The notes below the pieces were generated by a model. The model ran no database searches, had not been told where the DNA came from, and saw only the letters and a program-made list of their open reading frames with translations. A stretch of 64,000 nucleotides of DNA from Streptomyces aureus (lineage in GTDB: Bacteria > Actinomycetota > Actinomycetes > Streptomycetales > Streptomycetaceae), in the NCBI RefSeq assembly GCF_000725495.1, contig NZ_JNZD01000006.1, forward strand, positions 288,511-352,510, given 5' to 3'. The position numbers were made by a program, and so were the translations under genes. This document shows positions 24,554 to 32,629 of this stretch, in pieces (positions within the stretch are counted from its first letter, which is position 1; each line of letters starts with the position of its first letter).

Positions 24554-24566
24554 GTACCGCCGGTAC
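24554..24566. terminator. Short palindrome between convergent genes
   Basis: GTACCG-C-CGGTAC lies 15 bp after the SDR stop and just before the tautomerase stop on the other strand. The stem is short and it has no T run, so termination is only possible. Confidence 0.35.
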
Positions 24567-24568
24567 GG

Positions 24569-24994
24569 TCAGTAGGGGGTCGCCACATTGTTCTCGGCCC
24601 AGAGCTTCTCGGCGTCGGAGCCCGCCGGGGGCGGCGCGATCCCGTTGATCATCCAGAGGTCCTCACTCGTCTCGTCGACGTGGAACTCCCAGTGCAGCCC
24701 TGCGTGCCGTTCGACGTAGGGCTGCAGCATGCCCTTGATCCACCGGGCGTTCCGGCGTCGGCTCTCCCGGTCGGGGCTGCGGCGGGCGATGTGGTCGATG
24801 GCGATACGGACCCCGACAGGGGCGGGTTCCCCACCCACGTAGAAGTCCTCGGGCCGGGTCTCGTGGAACAGCGTGACCACATAGAACCGGGGCAGCCCGG
24901 CCTTCTCGTAGTGGTCGGCTATGTGCGAGGCGAGCCGGTGCTTCTCCTCGCCGGTGAAGATCCCGGGCGTGTGATGAATGGTCCACAACGGCAT
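24569..24994 (-). CDS. Tautomerase_3-type putative oxalocrotonate tautomerase
   Basis: 141 residues. It starts MPLWTIHHTPGIFTGEEKH: after Met removal, Pro1 would be the catalytic base of the tautomerase superfamily. The remainder (FYVVTLFHE, VRIAIDHIAR, HWEFHVDETSEDLWMINGI) matches the long cis-CaaD/oxalocrotonate-like single-chain tautomerases. It is divergent from an HxlR regulator with twin operators between, so it is probably induced by a reactive or aromatic compound. Confidence 0.87.
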   Translation of the reverse strand: MPLWTIHHTPGIFTGEEKHRLASHIADHYEKAGLPRFYVVTLFHETRPEDFYVGGEPAPVGVRIAIDHIARRSPDRESRRRNARWIKGMLQPYVERHAGLHWEFHVDETSEDLWMINGIAPPPAGSDAEKLWAENNVATPY

Positions 24995-25066
24995 GGCGGT
25001 TCGCCACTCCTCGATGGTCGGATCGGCCGTTCAACGGGCTTCTGGGACAGCGGACTTGACATCTGA

Positions 25067-25122
25067 CTAACACTGTCGTTATCCAGATCGAATCACGCCC
25101 GGCTGGCTAACGCAAGCGTTAG
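25067..25122. promoter_or_regulatory. Twin HxlR operators
   Basis: CTAACGC-AA-GCGTTAG (25107-25122) is a perfect 7-2-7 inverted repeat. A degenerate copy CTAACACTGTCGTTAT lies at 25067-25082. The two are 40 bp apart start to start, about four helical turns, which fits cooperative dimers on one DNA face between the tautomerase and HxlR genes. Confidence 0.75.
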
Positions 25123-25141
25123 TTACAATGGCGGTGTGGTG

Positions 25142-25624
25142 ATGAACTTCGAGGAACGGCTGAGCGACCGGGACGCTTGGTCGATCGGCGACGGATGCTC
25201 GGCGGGACGCGTACTGGACCTGCTCAGCACCAGGACGGCGTTCCTGGTGGTCCGCGAATGCTTCTACGGCACCACCAAGTTCGACGACTTCGCGGAGCGG
25301 ATCGGGACGTCGGCACCGGCGGTGTCGCGAGCACTCAAACACCTGAAGGCCGCGGGTGTCGTCGAGCCCGTTCCCTACCGGAACCCGGGGGAACGGGCCC
25401 GCACCGAGTACCGGCTGACCCGGGCCGGCGAAGACCTGCTGCCGGTGTTCCTGTCGCTGATGCAGTGGGGCGACAAGTATCTCCAGGAAGACCGCCCGCC
25501 CTTGACGTTCGTCGAGGCAGAGACGGGGCGTCCGGTCCGGGCCCGCGTGACCGCCGAGCCGGCGCCGGAGGCGGGATCCGAGGACATCGAGATCCGGTTG
25601 AGCCCCGACTGGCGGCGCGATTAG
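25142..25624 (+). CDS. HxlR-family transcriptional regulator
   Basis: 160 residues. The HxlR winged helix occupies about 18-95 (SAGRVLDLLSTRTAFLVVRECFYGTTKFDDFAERIG, then SRALKHLKAAGVVEPVPYRNPGERARTEYRLTRAGEDLLPV). A strand-rich tail of 55 residues follows. Three starts overlap (GTG 25136, GTG 25139, ATG 25142); I use the ATG. HxlR proteins typically sense reactive electrophiles; control of the divergent tautomerase gene is likely. Confidence 0.92.
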   Translation: MNFEERLSDRDAWSIGDGCSAGRVLDLLSTRTAFLVVRECFYGTTKFDDFAERIGTSAPAVSRALKHLKAAGVVEPVPYRNPGERARTEYRLTRAGEDLLPVFLSLMQWGDKYLQEDRPPLTFVEAETGRPVRARVTAEPAPEAGSEDIEIRLSPDWRRD

Positions 25625-25636
25625 GTTTCTTCGGAT

Positions 25637-25810
25637 GTGGACCGGCCGGACTTGGACTCGGGCGGGCGGGGCTTGGTTGTGGGCGGGCCGCTCTTGGACG
25701 GCGGGTCGGCCGGACTTGGACTCCGGGCGGGCCGGTCGCGGGCTGCGGGTCGGCCGGACTTGGAGTCCGGGTGGGCCGGTCGGGGGCTGCGGGCGGGCCG
25801 GCATCGGACC
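25637..25810. repeat. Degenerate G-rich repeat (CGGCCGGACTTGGA units)
   Basis: The motif CGGCCGGACTTGGA followed by CTC/GTC and a G-rich tail occurs three times (near 25643, 25708 and 25751) with a related fourth start near 25685, spaced 43-65 bp. It fills most of the gap 25625-25947 between the HxlR and lipoprotein genes; no gene is seen there. Confidence 0.7.
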
Positions 25811-25947
25811 GTGGGCGGACGCCCTCCATGACGCACCTCCGAATGGCCCCACCGCGTAGAACACCCGCTTCACCGCGACCGAGTACTCCCACCGACTTGA
25901 GTACGTGTACTCACGTGGCGAAGATCGCCTGTTCGGAGACTTGGCGC

Positions 25948-26583
25948 ATGAGACGAAACGCCGCCCCGGCCGGAACCGCCACCCGCTCCCCACACCACCT
26001 GCGACCCATGCTCGCGATGGCGACTCTCGCCGCGCTGACGCTCACCGCCTGTGGCACCGAGGAGACAGGCGCCGGCGGACCGCAGAGCGACCGCGCCGGC
26101 ACCAACGGCGTCGGGACCGGCGCCGCCTTCACCGAGATGCTGGACAAGGTCGCACGGCAGTGTCCCCCGAGCGCTCCGCCGGAGGCGCCGCCGACCGGTC
26201 CGACGCGGCCGATGCCGTCCGGGGAGACCCCTCCGAGCGACGCCGTCGAGCCGATCGCACCCACGGCGGGACCCGAGGTGGAGCTGAACGCTCGCGACTG
26301 GTGCGCGGGCAACCTCCATGAGGAGCGCATCGCCCAGGCGCTCTGGAACCTGGAGGACCCCACCCCCACCAAGGTCAGGGCGATCCTGAACGACCTCGGC
26401 TACATCGACGGGCGCATCCACGGCCTCGAGCAGTCCGGTACGGCCACGCGATTCCTTCTGGACCTGCGCGACCAGGGCGGACGCCTCTGCCTGGACGGCT
26501 CGGCGGCCGGCGAGGAGACCGTCGTCGACAAATGCGTGGCCCCCGCGACCGGCCCCTTCCAGGCCGAGGACCGGAAGGTGTGA
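25948..26583 (+). CDS. Lipoprotein of unknown function
   Basis: 211 residues. N-terminal basic region, a hydrophobic stretch (MLAMATLAALTLTAC) and a lipobox LTAC with Cys at about 35, so lipid anchoring outside the membrane is predicted. Then comes a Pro-rich linker (SAPPEAPPTGPTRPMPSGETPPS) and a C-terminal domain with WCAGNLHEERIAQALWNLEDPTPTKVRAILNDLGY and two more Cys (LCLDG, KCVAP) that may form a disulfide. Start ATG 25948 with GGAG upstream. I do not recognise the C-terminal domain. Confidence 0.75.
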   Translation: MRRNAAPAGTATRSPHHLRPMLAMATLAALTLTACGTEETGAGGPQSDRAGTNGVGTGAAFTEMLDKVARQCPPSAPPEAPPTGPTRPMPSGETPPSDAVEPIAPTAGPEVELNARDWCAGNLHEERIAQALWNLEDPTPTKVRAILNDLGYIDGRIHGLEQSGTATRFLLDLRDQGGRLCLDGSAAGEETVVDKCVAPATGPFQAEDRKV

Positions 26584-26626
26584 CGCCGCCTCGGCCCGAT
26601 GCTCCACCCGCCGTGCGCGTGGCCAG

Positions 26627-27244
26627 TCAGGAAGCGGACGACGGCGGTTCGCCCGCCCCGCCCGCAAGCTCCTGGCCCGCGATGTCGCCGAGGCACAGGG
26701 CGGCGAGCCGCGGGAGGCGGCTGTGCATCTCGGCCGGGTCGTCGAAGTCGAAGTCCTCGCCCATGTCGTTGTGGTCGCACAGCGGGCAGTCGAGCGAGGC
26801 CTCGTACTCGGTCCACGCCTCGTAGAAGTCCTCGTCGTCGCCGGTGATGCGCCCGAACGCGCGGGCGGCCGCGTAGTTGGTCTCCTCGTCGAAAAGCGCC
26901 CAGTCACGACGGGCACCGGCGGCGGCGATCACCGCCGGGTGCTCGGCGAGCCGGTCCGGGGAGGCCGCCGCCCTCTCGTACCAGTCGCGGCCCTGCGCGA
27001 CGAGGCCCGCCCGGAAGTCCATGAAGCTGTCGTCCGAGCAGCCTCCGCCGATCAGATAGGCGGCCGCCCACACGTCCCACCGGTACACGGCCCCGCTCGC
27101 CTCGTCGAAGCGCTCCTGGTAGCACAGGATGTCTTCCTTGGTGCGGGTGGCCAGTTCATCGGTCAGCACCTCGGCGAACGGCCTGTCCTCCGTGGCCGCC
27201 GAGCGGGCGGCCTCGATCACGGTCCAGAACTCAGTGGTGTCCAT
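26627..27244 (-). CDS. DUF4240 domain protein
   Basis: 205 residues. The first 130 match the DUF4240 pattern common in Streptomyces: MDTTEFWTVIEAAR, a helix with FAEVLTDELATRTKEDILCYQERFDE, then VWAAAYLIGGGCSDDSFMDFRAGLVAQGRDWYERA. The C-terminal segment has an acidic patch (MGEDFDFDDPAEMHSRLPRLA) following CPLCDH, a possible metal site. Cytosolic, function unknown. It converges with the lipoprotein gene, 43 bp apart. Confidence 0.85.
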   Translation of the reverse strand: MDTTEFWTVIEAARSAATEDRPFAEVLTDELATRTKEDILCYQERFDEASGAVYRWDVWAAAYLIGGGCSDDSFMDFRAGLVAQGRDWYERAAASPDRLAEHPAVIAAAGARRDWALFDEETNYAAARAFGRITGDDEDFYEAWTEYEASLDCPLCDHNDMGEDFDFDDPAEMHSRLPRLAALCLGDIAGQELAGGAGEPPSSAS

Positions 27245-27439
27245 GTCCGGGCACTGTGCCAGGCGGGTCTGACAACAGCGCCTGCTCGTCTGCTCACTGG
27301 AGTGATGCGCCCCCGGCTGCACACGTGCCGCCGCACACCAAGCCCCCGGCCACCATGGCGGGCCGGGGGCTCCCGATCACATCCGCCGCACATTGCCACT
27401 TCGTGAAGCAGTTCGCCGGGAACCTCGCCCGAGCGCCGG

Positions 27440-28153
27440 TCAGGCGACCCGCTCGAGGCCCGCCTTCACCGACTGCCGGGTGCCGTCCCGCTTGATCGTC
27501 TCGTAGGCGAAGTCCACCGTGTCGCCGGGGCGCAGGGTCAGGGTGATGCGGCCGTTCGTGACGCAGTTCCCGGACTGGATGCTCTCCCCGAGGATCACCT
27601 GGTCCATGCCGCCGACCGCGGTCAGGCTCACGGTGCCGTAGCAGTCGGAATCCTCCATGGCGTAGTGGACGCTGCCGACCTGCTCGCGCAGGGCGCCCTG
27701 CTCGAGTTCCACGGTCACGCGGTAGTGGTCGGTCCGTGTGGCGTCGACCTCCTCGGCGTATCCCTGCCAGCGCCCGCGGAACGCGTCGGGCAGACCGACA
27801 GTCGTGACGACGGTGGTCGTCGCGGCGGCGGGGGTCGAGGGGGCCGGGGTCGCGTCGGTCCCCTCGGACCCTCCGGGGGCCGCGGGCGCGCTCGGCGGGA
27901 CCGAACTGCGGGGGACGACGGAGGTGTCGGGCGCTTCGGAGGCGGGCGAGGCGCCGCCGACCGACGGCCCGGAGGCGCGTTGCTCCACATCGCCGCTCAG
28001 CTGCACGAACAGTCCGATGAGTGCCGCGACGATCGTGGCCGCGGCTCCGATGAGGGCCACGACGAGCGCGCCGCGGTTGGAGTCTCCGGAGGTGTGAGGG
28101 ACCGGGCGCTGCGGCCGCCCGTAGGGGTCCGGCGGGGACTGCGGTCTGGTCAT
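27440..28153 (-). CDS. One-TM protein with extracytoplasmic domain
   Basis: 237 residues. A cytosolic Pro-rich N-terminus (PDPYGRPQRPVPH), one TM segment at about 28-50 (GALVVALIGAAATIVAALIGLFVQL), a Ser/Pro/Ala linker of about 70 residues, then a strand-rich domain starting at GRWQGYAEEVDATRTDHYRV that resembles a lipocalin-like beta-barrel ligand fold. Two Cys (DCYG, NCVT) could form a disulfide. Start ATG 28153 with GAGG upstream. The N-terminal tail plus TM plus linker layout is like the sensor parts of kinase-associated proteins. Unknown role. Confidence 0.72.
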   Translation of the reverse strand: MTRPQSPPDPYGRPQRPVPHTSGDSNRGALVVALIGAAATIVAALIGLFVQLSGDVEQRASGPSVGGASPASEAPDTSVVPRSSVPPSAPAAPGGSEGTDATPAPSTPAAATTTVVTTVGLPDAFRGRWQGYAEEVDATRTDHYRVTVELEQGALREQVGSVHYAMEDSDCYGTVSLTAVGGMDQVILGESIQSGNCVTNGRITLTLRPGDTVDFAYETIKRDGTRQSVKAGLERVA

Positions 28154-28519
28154 GACGAGGCCTCTGATGCGTGGTTCAGGGAAGATCAGCCCATATTGCC
28201 GCCCAGGCACCACACTTGTGCGACTTTCACGCAAATCCGACGAATGGATCATGCTGAATCGATTCGCCGGGGACTGGCACCTGACCGGACCTGTGCCCGC
28301 TGCGACACGTGGCGCAGGAGGGACACATGACGCGAACGCCATGGATGACGGAGCGAAACACCTCCGGCCGGTGGCACCGAGCCCGAGCCGCGGCCAAACC
28401 CCGTGGCGGTAGGGCAGGGGGGTCCGGCATGATCGCCGCGAGACGGTGACGCTCCCGCTTCAGGAGATCCTCACCGTCACCATCACCCCGGCACGAGCAC
28501 GGAACCCGAGCCCCACACC
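28154..28519. other. Intergenic region with a GAATCGATTC palindrome
   Basis: 366 bp between two divergent genes. The only clear element is the perfect palindrome GAATCGATTC at 28256-28265, 103 bp upstream of the leftward start. This stretch is more AT-rich than its surroundings (28180-28270), as expected for promoters. I see no gene here. Confidence 0.5.
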
Positions 28520-29224
28520 ATGACCAGTTTTCTGACCCACCGAGCGCGCGTGCACGACACGGGCCTCCCCCTCGACAGCCGGCACAACGCGCTGCGAACC
28601 TGCGTCACCCTCTTCGCTCCGTACGGCTTCCGCGCGACGTACCACCACCTCACGCTCAGCGCCGGGATCCCCCGACGGCTGGAGGCGGACCCGGATGCGC
28701 CGATACGGGCTGTTGACGAACTGCACGAGGCCCGGGTGCTGTGGCTGGCGCGGGCACAGCGGTACGCCGAGCAGCGCCGGGCCGAGAAGCGCGAGGGGCG
28801 GCGGGCCGTGCCGGACCCGCGACCGTGGTGGCTGCGCCGGACTTGGGAGGGCCCGAGCCGCGCCTGGTACGAGGACCCGTTCCGCCACCCGTCGCTGCGC
28901 CTCTCCGAGTACGTATAACGGCAGAACGCGATCCTGGACGGCACCGATCTCCCCGGCTGCCCGGCCTGTGGCGACGAGCGACCACTGGAGCAGACTCCGA
29001 CCGGGCACGGTTGCGTCGAGCTGTGCCGCGGGTGCTCGTGGGCGCCGATGAACTGCCCGTGCGGGCAACGGCACCGAGTCGTGCCGGAGACCACGTACGG
29101 CTGGAACACCATCTGGCGGCGCGGTCACATGGGCGACGACGGCAAGCCGAACCCGCACTGGCCCACGCCCCGGGAAGCCGCTGGGAACATGCCGTCCCCC
29201 GCCGGAGAGACGACCGGTCCCTGA
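28520..29224 (+). pseudogene. Gene interrupted by an in-frame TAA; zinc-ribbon C-terminal half
   Basis: ATG 28520 opens 132 codons ending in TAA (28916-28918). Reading on in the same frame gives 101 more sense codons to TGA at 29222. That extension has CPACG, CRGCS and CPCG, a regular zinc-ribbon spacing, and reads like protein (TTYGWNTIWRRGHMG), but has no start codon with a ribosome site. TAA is rare in such GC-rich genes. The simplest reading is a single 234-codon gene broken by a nonsense mutation. The N-terminal part (FAPYGFRATYHHLTLSAGIPRRL; Arg-rich helix LARAQRYAEQRRAEKRE) resembles small proteins of mobile-element or phage origin that I cannot name. If the stop is genuine, 28520-28918 alone is a 132-residue CDS. 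Confidence 0.55.
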
Positions 29225-29316
29225 CCCGACAACGTGACCGCCGCGAGGCCCCGTTCACCACCGGGTCGGGTCCGGCGACGATCCATTCGGCCCCGCCCCG
29301 CCCCATGGCCAGTCGG

Positions 29317-29931
29317 TCAGATCGGCAAGGACGTCGCAGTGCGGGTCGTCCAGGGCCGGCCGTCGATACTGCTCTTCTCGACGAGGACGGGCAGGGAGGC
29401 GATGAGGCCGGTGGCGGGCGTCTCTGTCAGGCGGATGTCGGCGCCGACGATGCCGGCCCCGTCGCGGCGGTGCACGTACAGGCGCAGCAAGCCGCGACCG
29501 TGCATCAGGAAGCCGACCAGGAAAGGGTTCGCGTCGCCGTCGGCCCCCGCCCGGGCGTGTACGACGGCGAGCACCCGGCCTTGTTCGGGCTCCGGGTCCG
29601 GGTCCGGGTCCGGAGTGATCTCCTGCGGCCGCAGGCGGAGGAGTGTCATCCCCATGACCTCGCCGACGTCGCTGCTGCTGTAGAGCTGGGGTCCGGTCAG
29701 GACAGTGCGCAGCAGACCGGGGATGGAGTACGGGGCGACGGTGCCGTTGGGGATCTCGTAGAGGAAGTCTTGGGTGTGCGCCTGGTCGCCGGCGCGAATG
29801 GCGACCCGGACGGCGCCGGGGGCGGGCAGGACGCCGCGCAGTCGGCAGTACGCGGCGACCGGGGCGTTCAGGAAACAGAGCATGCGCCGGGTGACGTCGG
29901 CTTGCTGTGCCCGGTCTTCGGAGTCTGTCAT
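29317..29931 (-). CDS. Protein of unknown function
   Basis: 204 residues, no membrane segment. N-terminal helical region (VTRRMLCFLNAPVAAYCRLRGVLPAPGAV), a central region with SIPGLLRTVLTGPQLYSSSDVGEVMGMTLLRL and a PDPDPDPEPEQ run caused by a GGGTCC simple repeat near 29591-29615. ATG 29931 is preceded by GGAGG at 5 nt, which decides against the ATG at 29943. Not recognised. Confidence 0.6.
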   Translation of the reverse strand: MTDSEDRAQQADVTRRMLCFLNAPVAAYCRLRGVLPAPGAVRVAIRAGDQAHTQDFLYEIPNGTVAPYSIPGLLRTVLTGPQLYSSSDVGEVMGMTLLRLRPQEITPDPDPDPEPEQGRVLAVVHARAGADGDANPFLVGFLMHGRGLLRLYVHRRDGAGIVGADIRLTETPATGLIASLPVLVEKSSIDGRPWTTRTATSLPI

Positions 29932-29950
29932 GCGTGCCTCCATCGCGAAC

Positions 29951-30499
29951 CTAGTCGTTGTTCGGCCCGATGCCGCCGACCCTGGCCGGGGCTCCGTCGG
30001 AGGCGAACGCGTCGTGGAAGGTGAAGGCGTGCGGCACGGGACCGTGGGCGCGGAGGTGCTCCAGCCTGGAAACGCCGTCCCGCCAGGTAGGAATCACGCC
30101 CTCGGCGACCCACCAGAACACATAGTTCGGGTGGTCCGTCCTCTCGAACCAGTCGTGGCGCCTGCTGAGCGCCTCACGGTGTCGACCGGCGTAGACCGCG
30201 TCGAAGGCGGGGCGCAGGTCGGTCCAGAGGGAGAGGGTCGTGGCCAAGGCGGTGGTTTCCGCCGTACGGCCCTTGTCGTACCAGGTGGGTACGGCGAACT
30301 CTCCCCACGCACCCCAGTCCGCCTCGAAGAGCACGCCCCGGGCGCCGTCCGCCGCTTCGGCATGCCCGAGGTGTCCGGGGTGCCGGCTCATCCTCCGGTA
30401 GACGGCCTCCCCCATGGCGTAGAACTCGCCCGTGAGGGGCCCGGGATCGGCGAGAGGCGACTTCAGGACGCCGAAGGTGTACAGAGCAAGATGGGGCAT
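29951..30499 (-). CDS. DUF3291 family protein
   Basis: 182 residues of the ferredoxin-like DUF3291 family: MPHLALYTFGVLKSPLADPGP, FYAMGEAVYRRM, WYDKGRTAETTALATTLSLWTDLRPAFDAVYAGRH, YVFWWVAEGVIPTWRDGVSRLEHLRAHGP. Distantly related to antibiotic-biosynthesis monooxygenase-fold proteins; function unknown. ATG 30499 with GGGAG 6 nt upstream. It is followed 19 bp later by the unknown gene 29317-29931, so the two form a unit. Confidence 0.85.
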   Translation of the reverse strand: MPHLALYTFGVLKSPLADPGPLTGEFYAMGEAVYRRMSRHPGHLGHAEAADGARGVLFEADWGAWGEFAVPTWYDKGRTAETTALATTLSLWTDLRPAFDAVYAGRHREALSRRHDWFERTDHPNYVFWWVAEGVIPTWRDGVSRLEHLRAHGPVPHAFTFHDAFASDGAPARVGGIGPNND

Positions 30500-30865
30500 G
30501 CGTGTCTCCCTGGATGAAGCTGGCCGGCGTGGACCCGGTTCAGTGGCTTGCGCACGGGTGCGGGATGGTTCGTGGGCGCGAGCGAGCCGCCCGGTCGCGG
30601 CCGGCCCAGCCCGAAGAAAGCCCCTGTGCGGCCGCGGACGACCGCCGAAGACGCCATGAACGTAGCCGCCGTCGCGATCCCTGTCGAAGTTGCAATTTCC
30701 CTGTCCAGATGGCCTCTTGGGCAGGTCTCGCAGGCCGCAGGGCGCCTCGCCGAGGTGAAATCATCCGGCGATCGGAGTCGTCGTGATCTACCGTCTGACC
30801 GGTGAACAGCCACGACACCCACCTCGACCTACCGGACGCCGTGAGCGAGCGGCAGGACCGCAACC
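30500..30865. other. Intergenic region
   Basis: 366 bp between divergent genes. A 23-codon frame (GTG 30802 to TGA 30873) overlaps the start of the next gene and could be a coupling leader, but it has no ribosome site. I see no other gene or clear repeat. Confidence 0.4.
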
Positions 30866-31336
30866 ATGGCTGATCTACAGCTCGTCTGGACGCTGTCCGG
30901 CCGCGGGTGGGCCGACTGCAAGGTCGCCGATGCACGAGCCGAAGCCGAGATCATCGCCTCGTACATCACCAACGCGCCGGAGGACCTTCTGACGGCGGTC
31001 GCCCGACTTGTCGCGGGCGAGACCGAGACGCGTGCCCAGTTCGAAGCGGAGCCCACGGCTTTCCGGTGGATCTTCTACCGTGCGGACGACGACGTGTGGA
31101 TTCGCCTCCTTGAGCTGCCGAACGGCTCCAAGCACGACAACGTCGGCACCGAGATCTGGTCGTCCCAGCAGAACATCGACGTCGTGGCGCGAGCAGTGAT
31201 CCGCTGCTTCGACGAGGTCGCCGAGAAGTACGACGTGAGTGGCTACCGCGGCAAGTGGGGTGAGCACTTCCCGCGCACCGAGCTCGAAGCGCTGCGATCC
31301 CTCTGGCGCACACACCGTTCCGACCGCACGCCCTGA
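30866..31336 (+). CDS. Conserved protein of unknown function
   Basis: 156 residues, soluble, alternating strands and helices: MADLQLVWTLSGRGWADCKVADARAEAEIIASYITNAPEDLL, then FRWIFYRADDDVWIRLLEL (strands) and WSSQQNIDVVARAVIRCFDEVAEKYDVSGYRGKWGEHFPRTELEAL. This is a compact single-domain protein frequent in Streptomyces genomes, without a known role. ATG 30866 with AGGA at 9 nt. Confidence 0.75.
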   Translation: MADLQLVWTLSGRGWADCKVADARAEAEIIASYITNAPEDLLTAVARLVAGETETRAQFEAEPTAFRWIFYRADDDVWIRLLELPNGSKHDNVGTEIWSSQQNIDVVARAVIRCFDEVAEKYDVSGYRGKWGEHFPRTELEALRSLWRTHRSDRTP

Positions 31337-31384
31337 ACTCCGAACCCCGCCGAGACAGTCAACCCACCTCTACCAGCCACAAGA

Positions 31385-31684
31385 TCAATTATCGGGCGAT
31401 CCCTGGCCGGAATCGGGTGCGAAGTTCGGGACGAAGAGGCTCAGCCGGAAGGTGGTCGGCCGGACCAGGCGCCCGCAGAGCATGTCCACTCGCACCGCAG
31501 TCCAGTCGATTTGCGCGTCCGACTCTCGGAGACGGCGGAGGTGAGCGTGCCATTGCGACTCGTCCTGAGTCTCGAAGAGCACCTCCCAGCGACCCGCGTC
31601 GGGCGCGAAGCGAGCAGCCATCCGCTGTGCCTCGTCCTGCTGCTGACGTTGCCTTTGACGTTTCCTCTTCCTCTGCCCTGGCAT
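31385..31684 (-). CDS. Small basic protein of unknown function
   Basis: 99 residues. A strongly basic N-terminus (QRKRKRQRQRQQQDEAQRMAAR) followed by GRWEVLFETQDESQWHAHLRRLRESDAQIDWTAVRVDMLCGRL and a strand segment. The basic helix suggests nucleic-acid or ribosome contact. ATG 31684 begins the conserved-looking MPGQRKRK; an ATG at 31714 is possible. Converges with the previous gene, 48 bp apart. Confidence 0.6.
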   Translation of the reverse strand: MPGQRKRKRQRQRQQQDEAQRMAARFAPDAGRWEVLFETQDESQWHAHLRRLRESDAQIDWTAVRVDMLCGRLVRPTTFRLSLFVPNFAPDSGQGSPDN

Positions 31685-32155
31685 CGGTCCAGCATCGCTG
31701 CGCCCCACCATCACAGCAAGGCGATTACGTGCTGCCCGAAACCCAGCGCAACGTTAATCATTTATCAGAAGCTCCAGCGAGCATCGAGGTAGTCGCTCGC
31801 CGTGGTCACCGGGGCTGTCGCCGAAGTGTCCGCGACAAAGAAGCGCCACTGGTCGAGATGCGGCGAGCCCTCGTCACGCTGAGATCGGCTCATCCTGCGT
31901 GTTCGCACGCCACAACTACCGCCCGAGGCCGGGCGACCACCCAGTTTGGGAGGACGGACTGGTCGGTAGCGGGACGGGCCCGCTGATCTACTTCGGCGCA
32001 CGGTGGAACAGAGGCGAGGAGGTGTCGGCGTTCGCCGCGCAGGTTGCGACGTCCATGGGGCTGGTCTGCTTCGACGTCTCGCGCGGAAAGCTGCTGTCGC
32101 ATTAGGAACCCGTACTCAGCATGTCGCTTAGGCTCGTCTCCGTTGGGGGGTGGGT
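31685..32155. other. Low-coding region with gene remnants
   Basis: 471 bp without a convincing intact gene. AT content rises near 31725-31780. On the + strand a frame from GTG 31899 to TAG at 32103 encodes 68 residues whose last part (GPLIYFGARWNRGEEVSAFAAQVATSMGLVCFD) looks like the end of a real protein, but nothing protein-like precedes it. On the - strand 31765-31890 encodes a short C-terminal-like piece (HLDQWRFFVADTSATAP). These look like debris of one or more decayed genes. Confidence 0.4.
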
Positions 32156-32575
32156 ATGGAGCAGGCTGTCTTCGAATCTGTCAGGTACTCCGCGGTGTGC
32201 CACAACTGCGGTGCCGAACTGGAGTGTTGGGGAACTCAGGCCCTCACGTACAACGGACTGGAGTGGGACGTCGAGTCAGCGTGTTCCGCCTGCGGAAGTG
32301 CGGTAGCCGCGTGCGGTGGCGACATACCGACCGAACGGCGGGAGCAGATGCTCTCCGAGCACGGACCCGCGAGGCTGGAGGTGAGCAGTCCGCCGACCCA
32401 GAGTGTCGCCATCATGCGAGTACTGCGGACTGAGCTCGGTGTTGACCTGGCGGGCGCCAAGGTCTTGGTGCGTCGCGTGCTGAACGGCGGCTACTCGGGA
32501 ACGCTTCCGGAGATGGAACGCCTGGCTCGCAAGCTGAGAGCATCCGGCATCTCCGCTGTGGCGACGCGACCTTGA
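32156..32575 (+). CDS. Zinc-ribbon protein with ribosomal L7/L12 C-terminal-like domain
   Basis: 139 residues. The N-terminal half holds a four-Cys zinc ribbon, CHNCG (15-19) and CSACG (43-47), with strands between. The C-terminal half (about 82-135) reads VAIMRVLRTELGVDLAGAKVLVRRVLNGGYSG then PEMERLARKLRASGI. This is the pattern of the L7/L12 C-terminal domain, which contacts translation factors on the ribosome. The combination suggests a factor that interacts with the translation machinery, but no function is known. ATG 32156 follows a G-rich site; GTG 32150 is an alternative. Confidence 0.75.
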   Translation: MEQAVFESVRYSAVCHNCGAELECWGTQALTYNGLEWDVESACSACGSAVAACGGDIPTERREQMLSEHGPARLEVSSPPTQSVAIMRVLRTELGVDLAGAKVLVRRVLNGGYSGTLPEMERLARKLRASGISAVATRP

Positions 32576-32629
32576 CGCGGAGGTCAGCGTCGTTGGCTCT
32601 GGTCTTCCTTGCTTCCGCGTATGGAGCGC

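Noticed and set aside
25177..25900. Gly/Trp-rich frames from the repeat region after the HxlR gene
   Set aside because: They come from the degenerate G-rich repeat and lack starts with ribosome sites; the lipoprotein downstream has its own start and signal.
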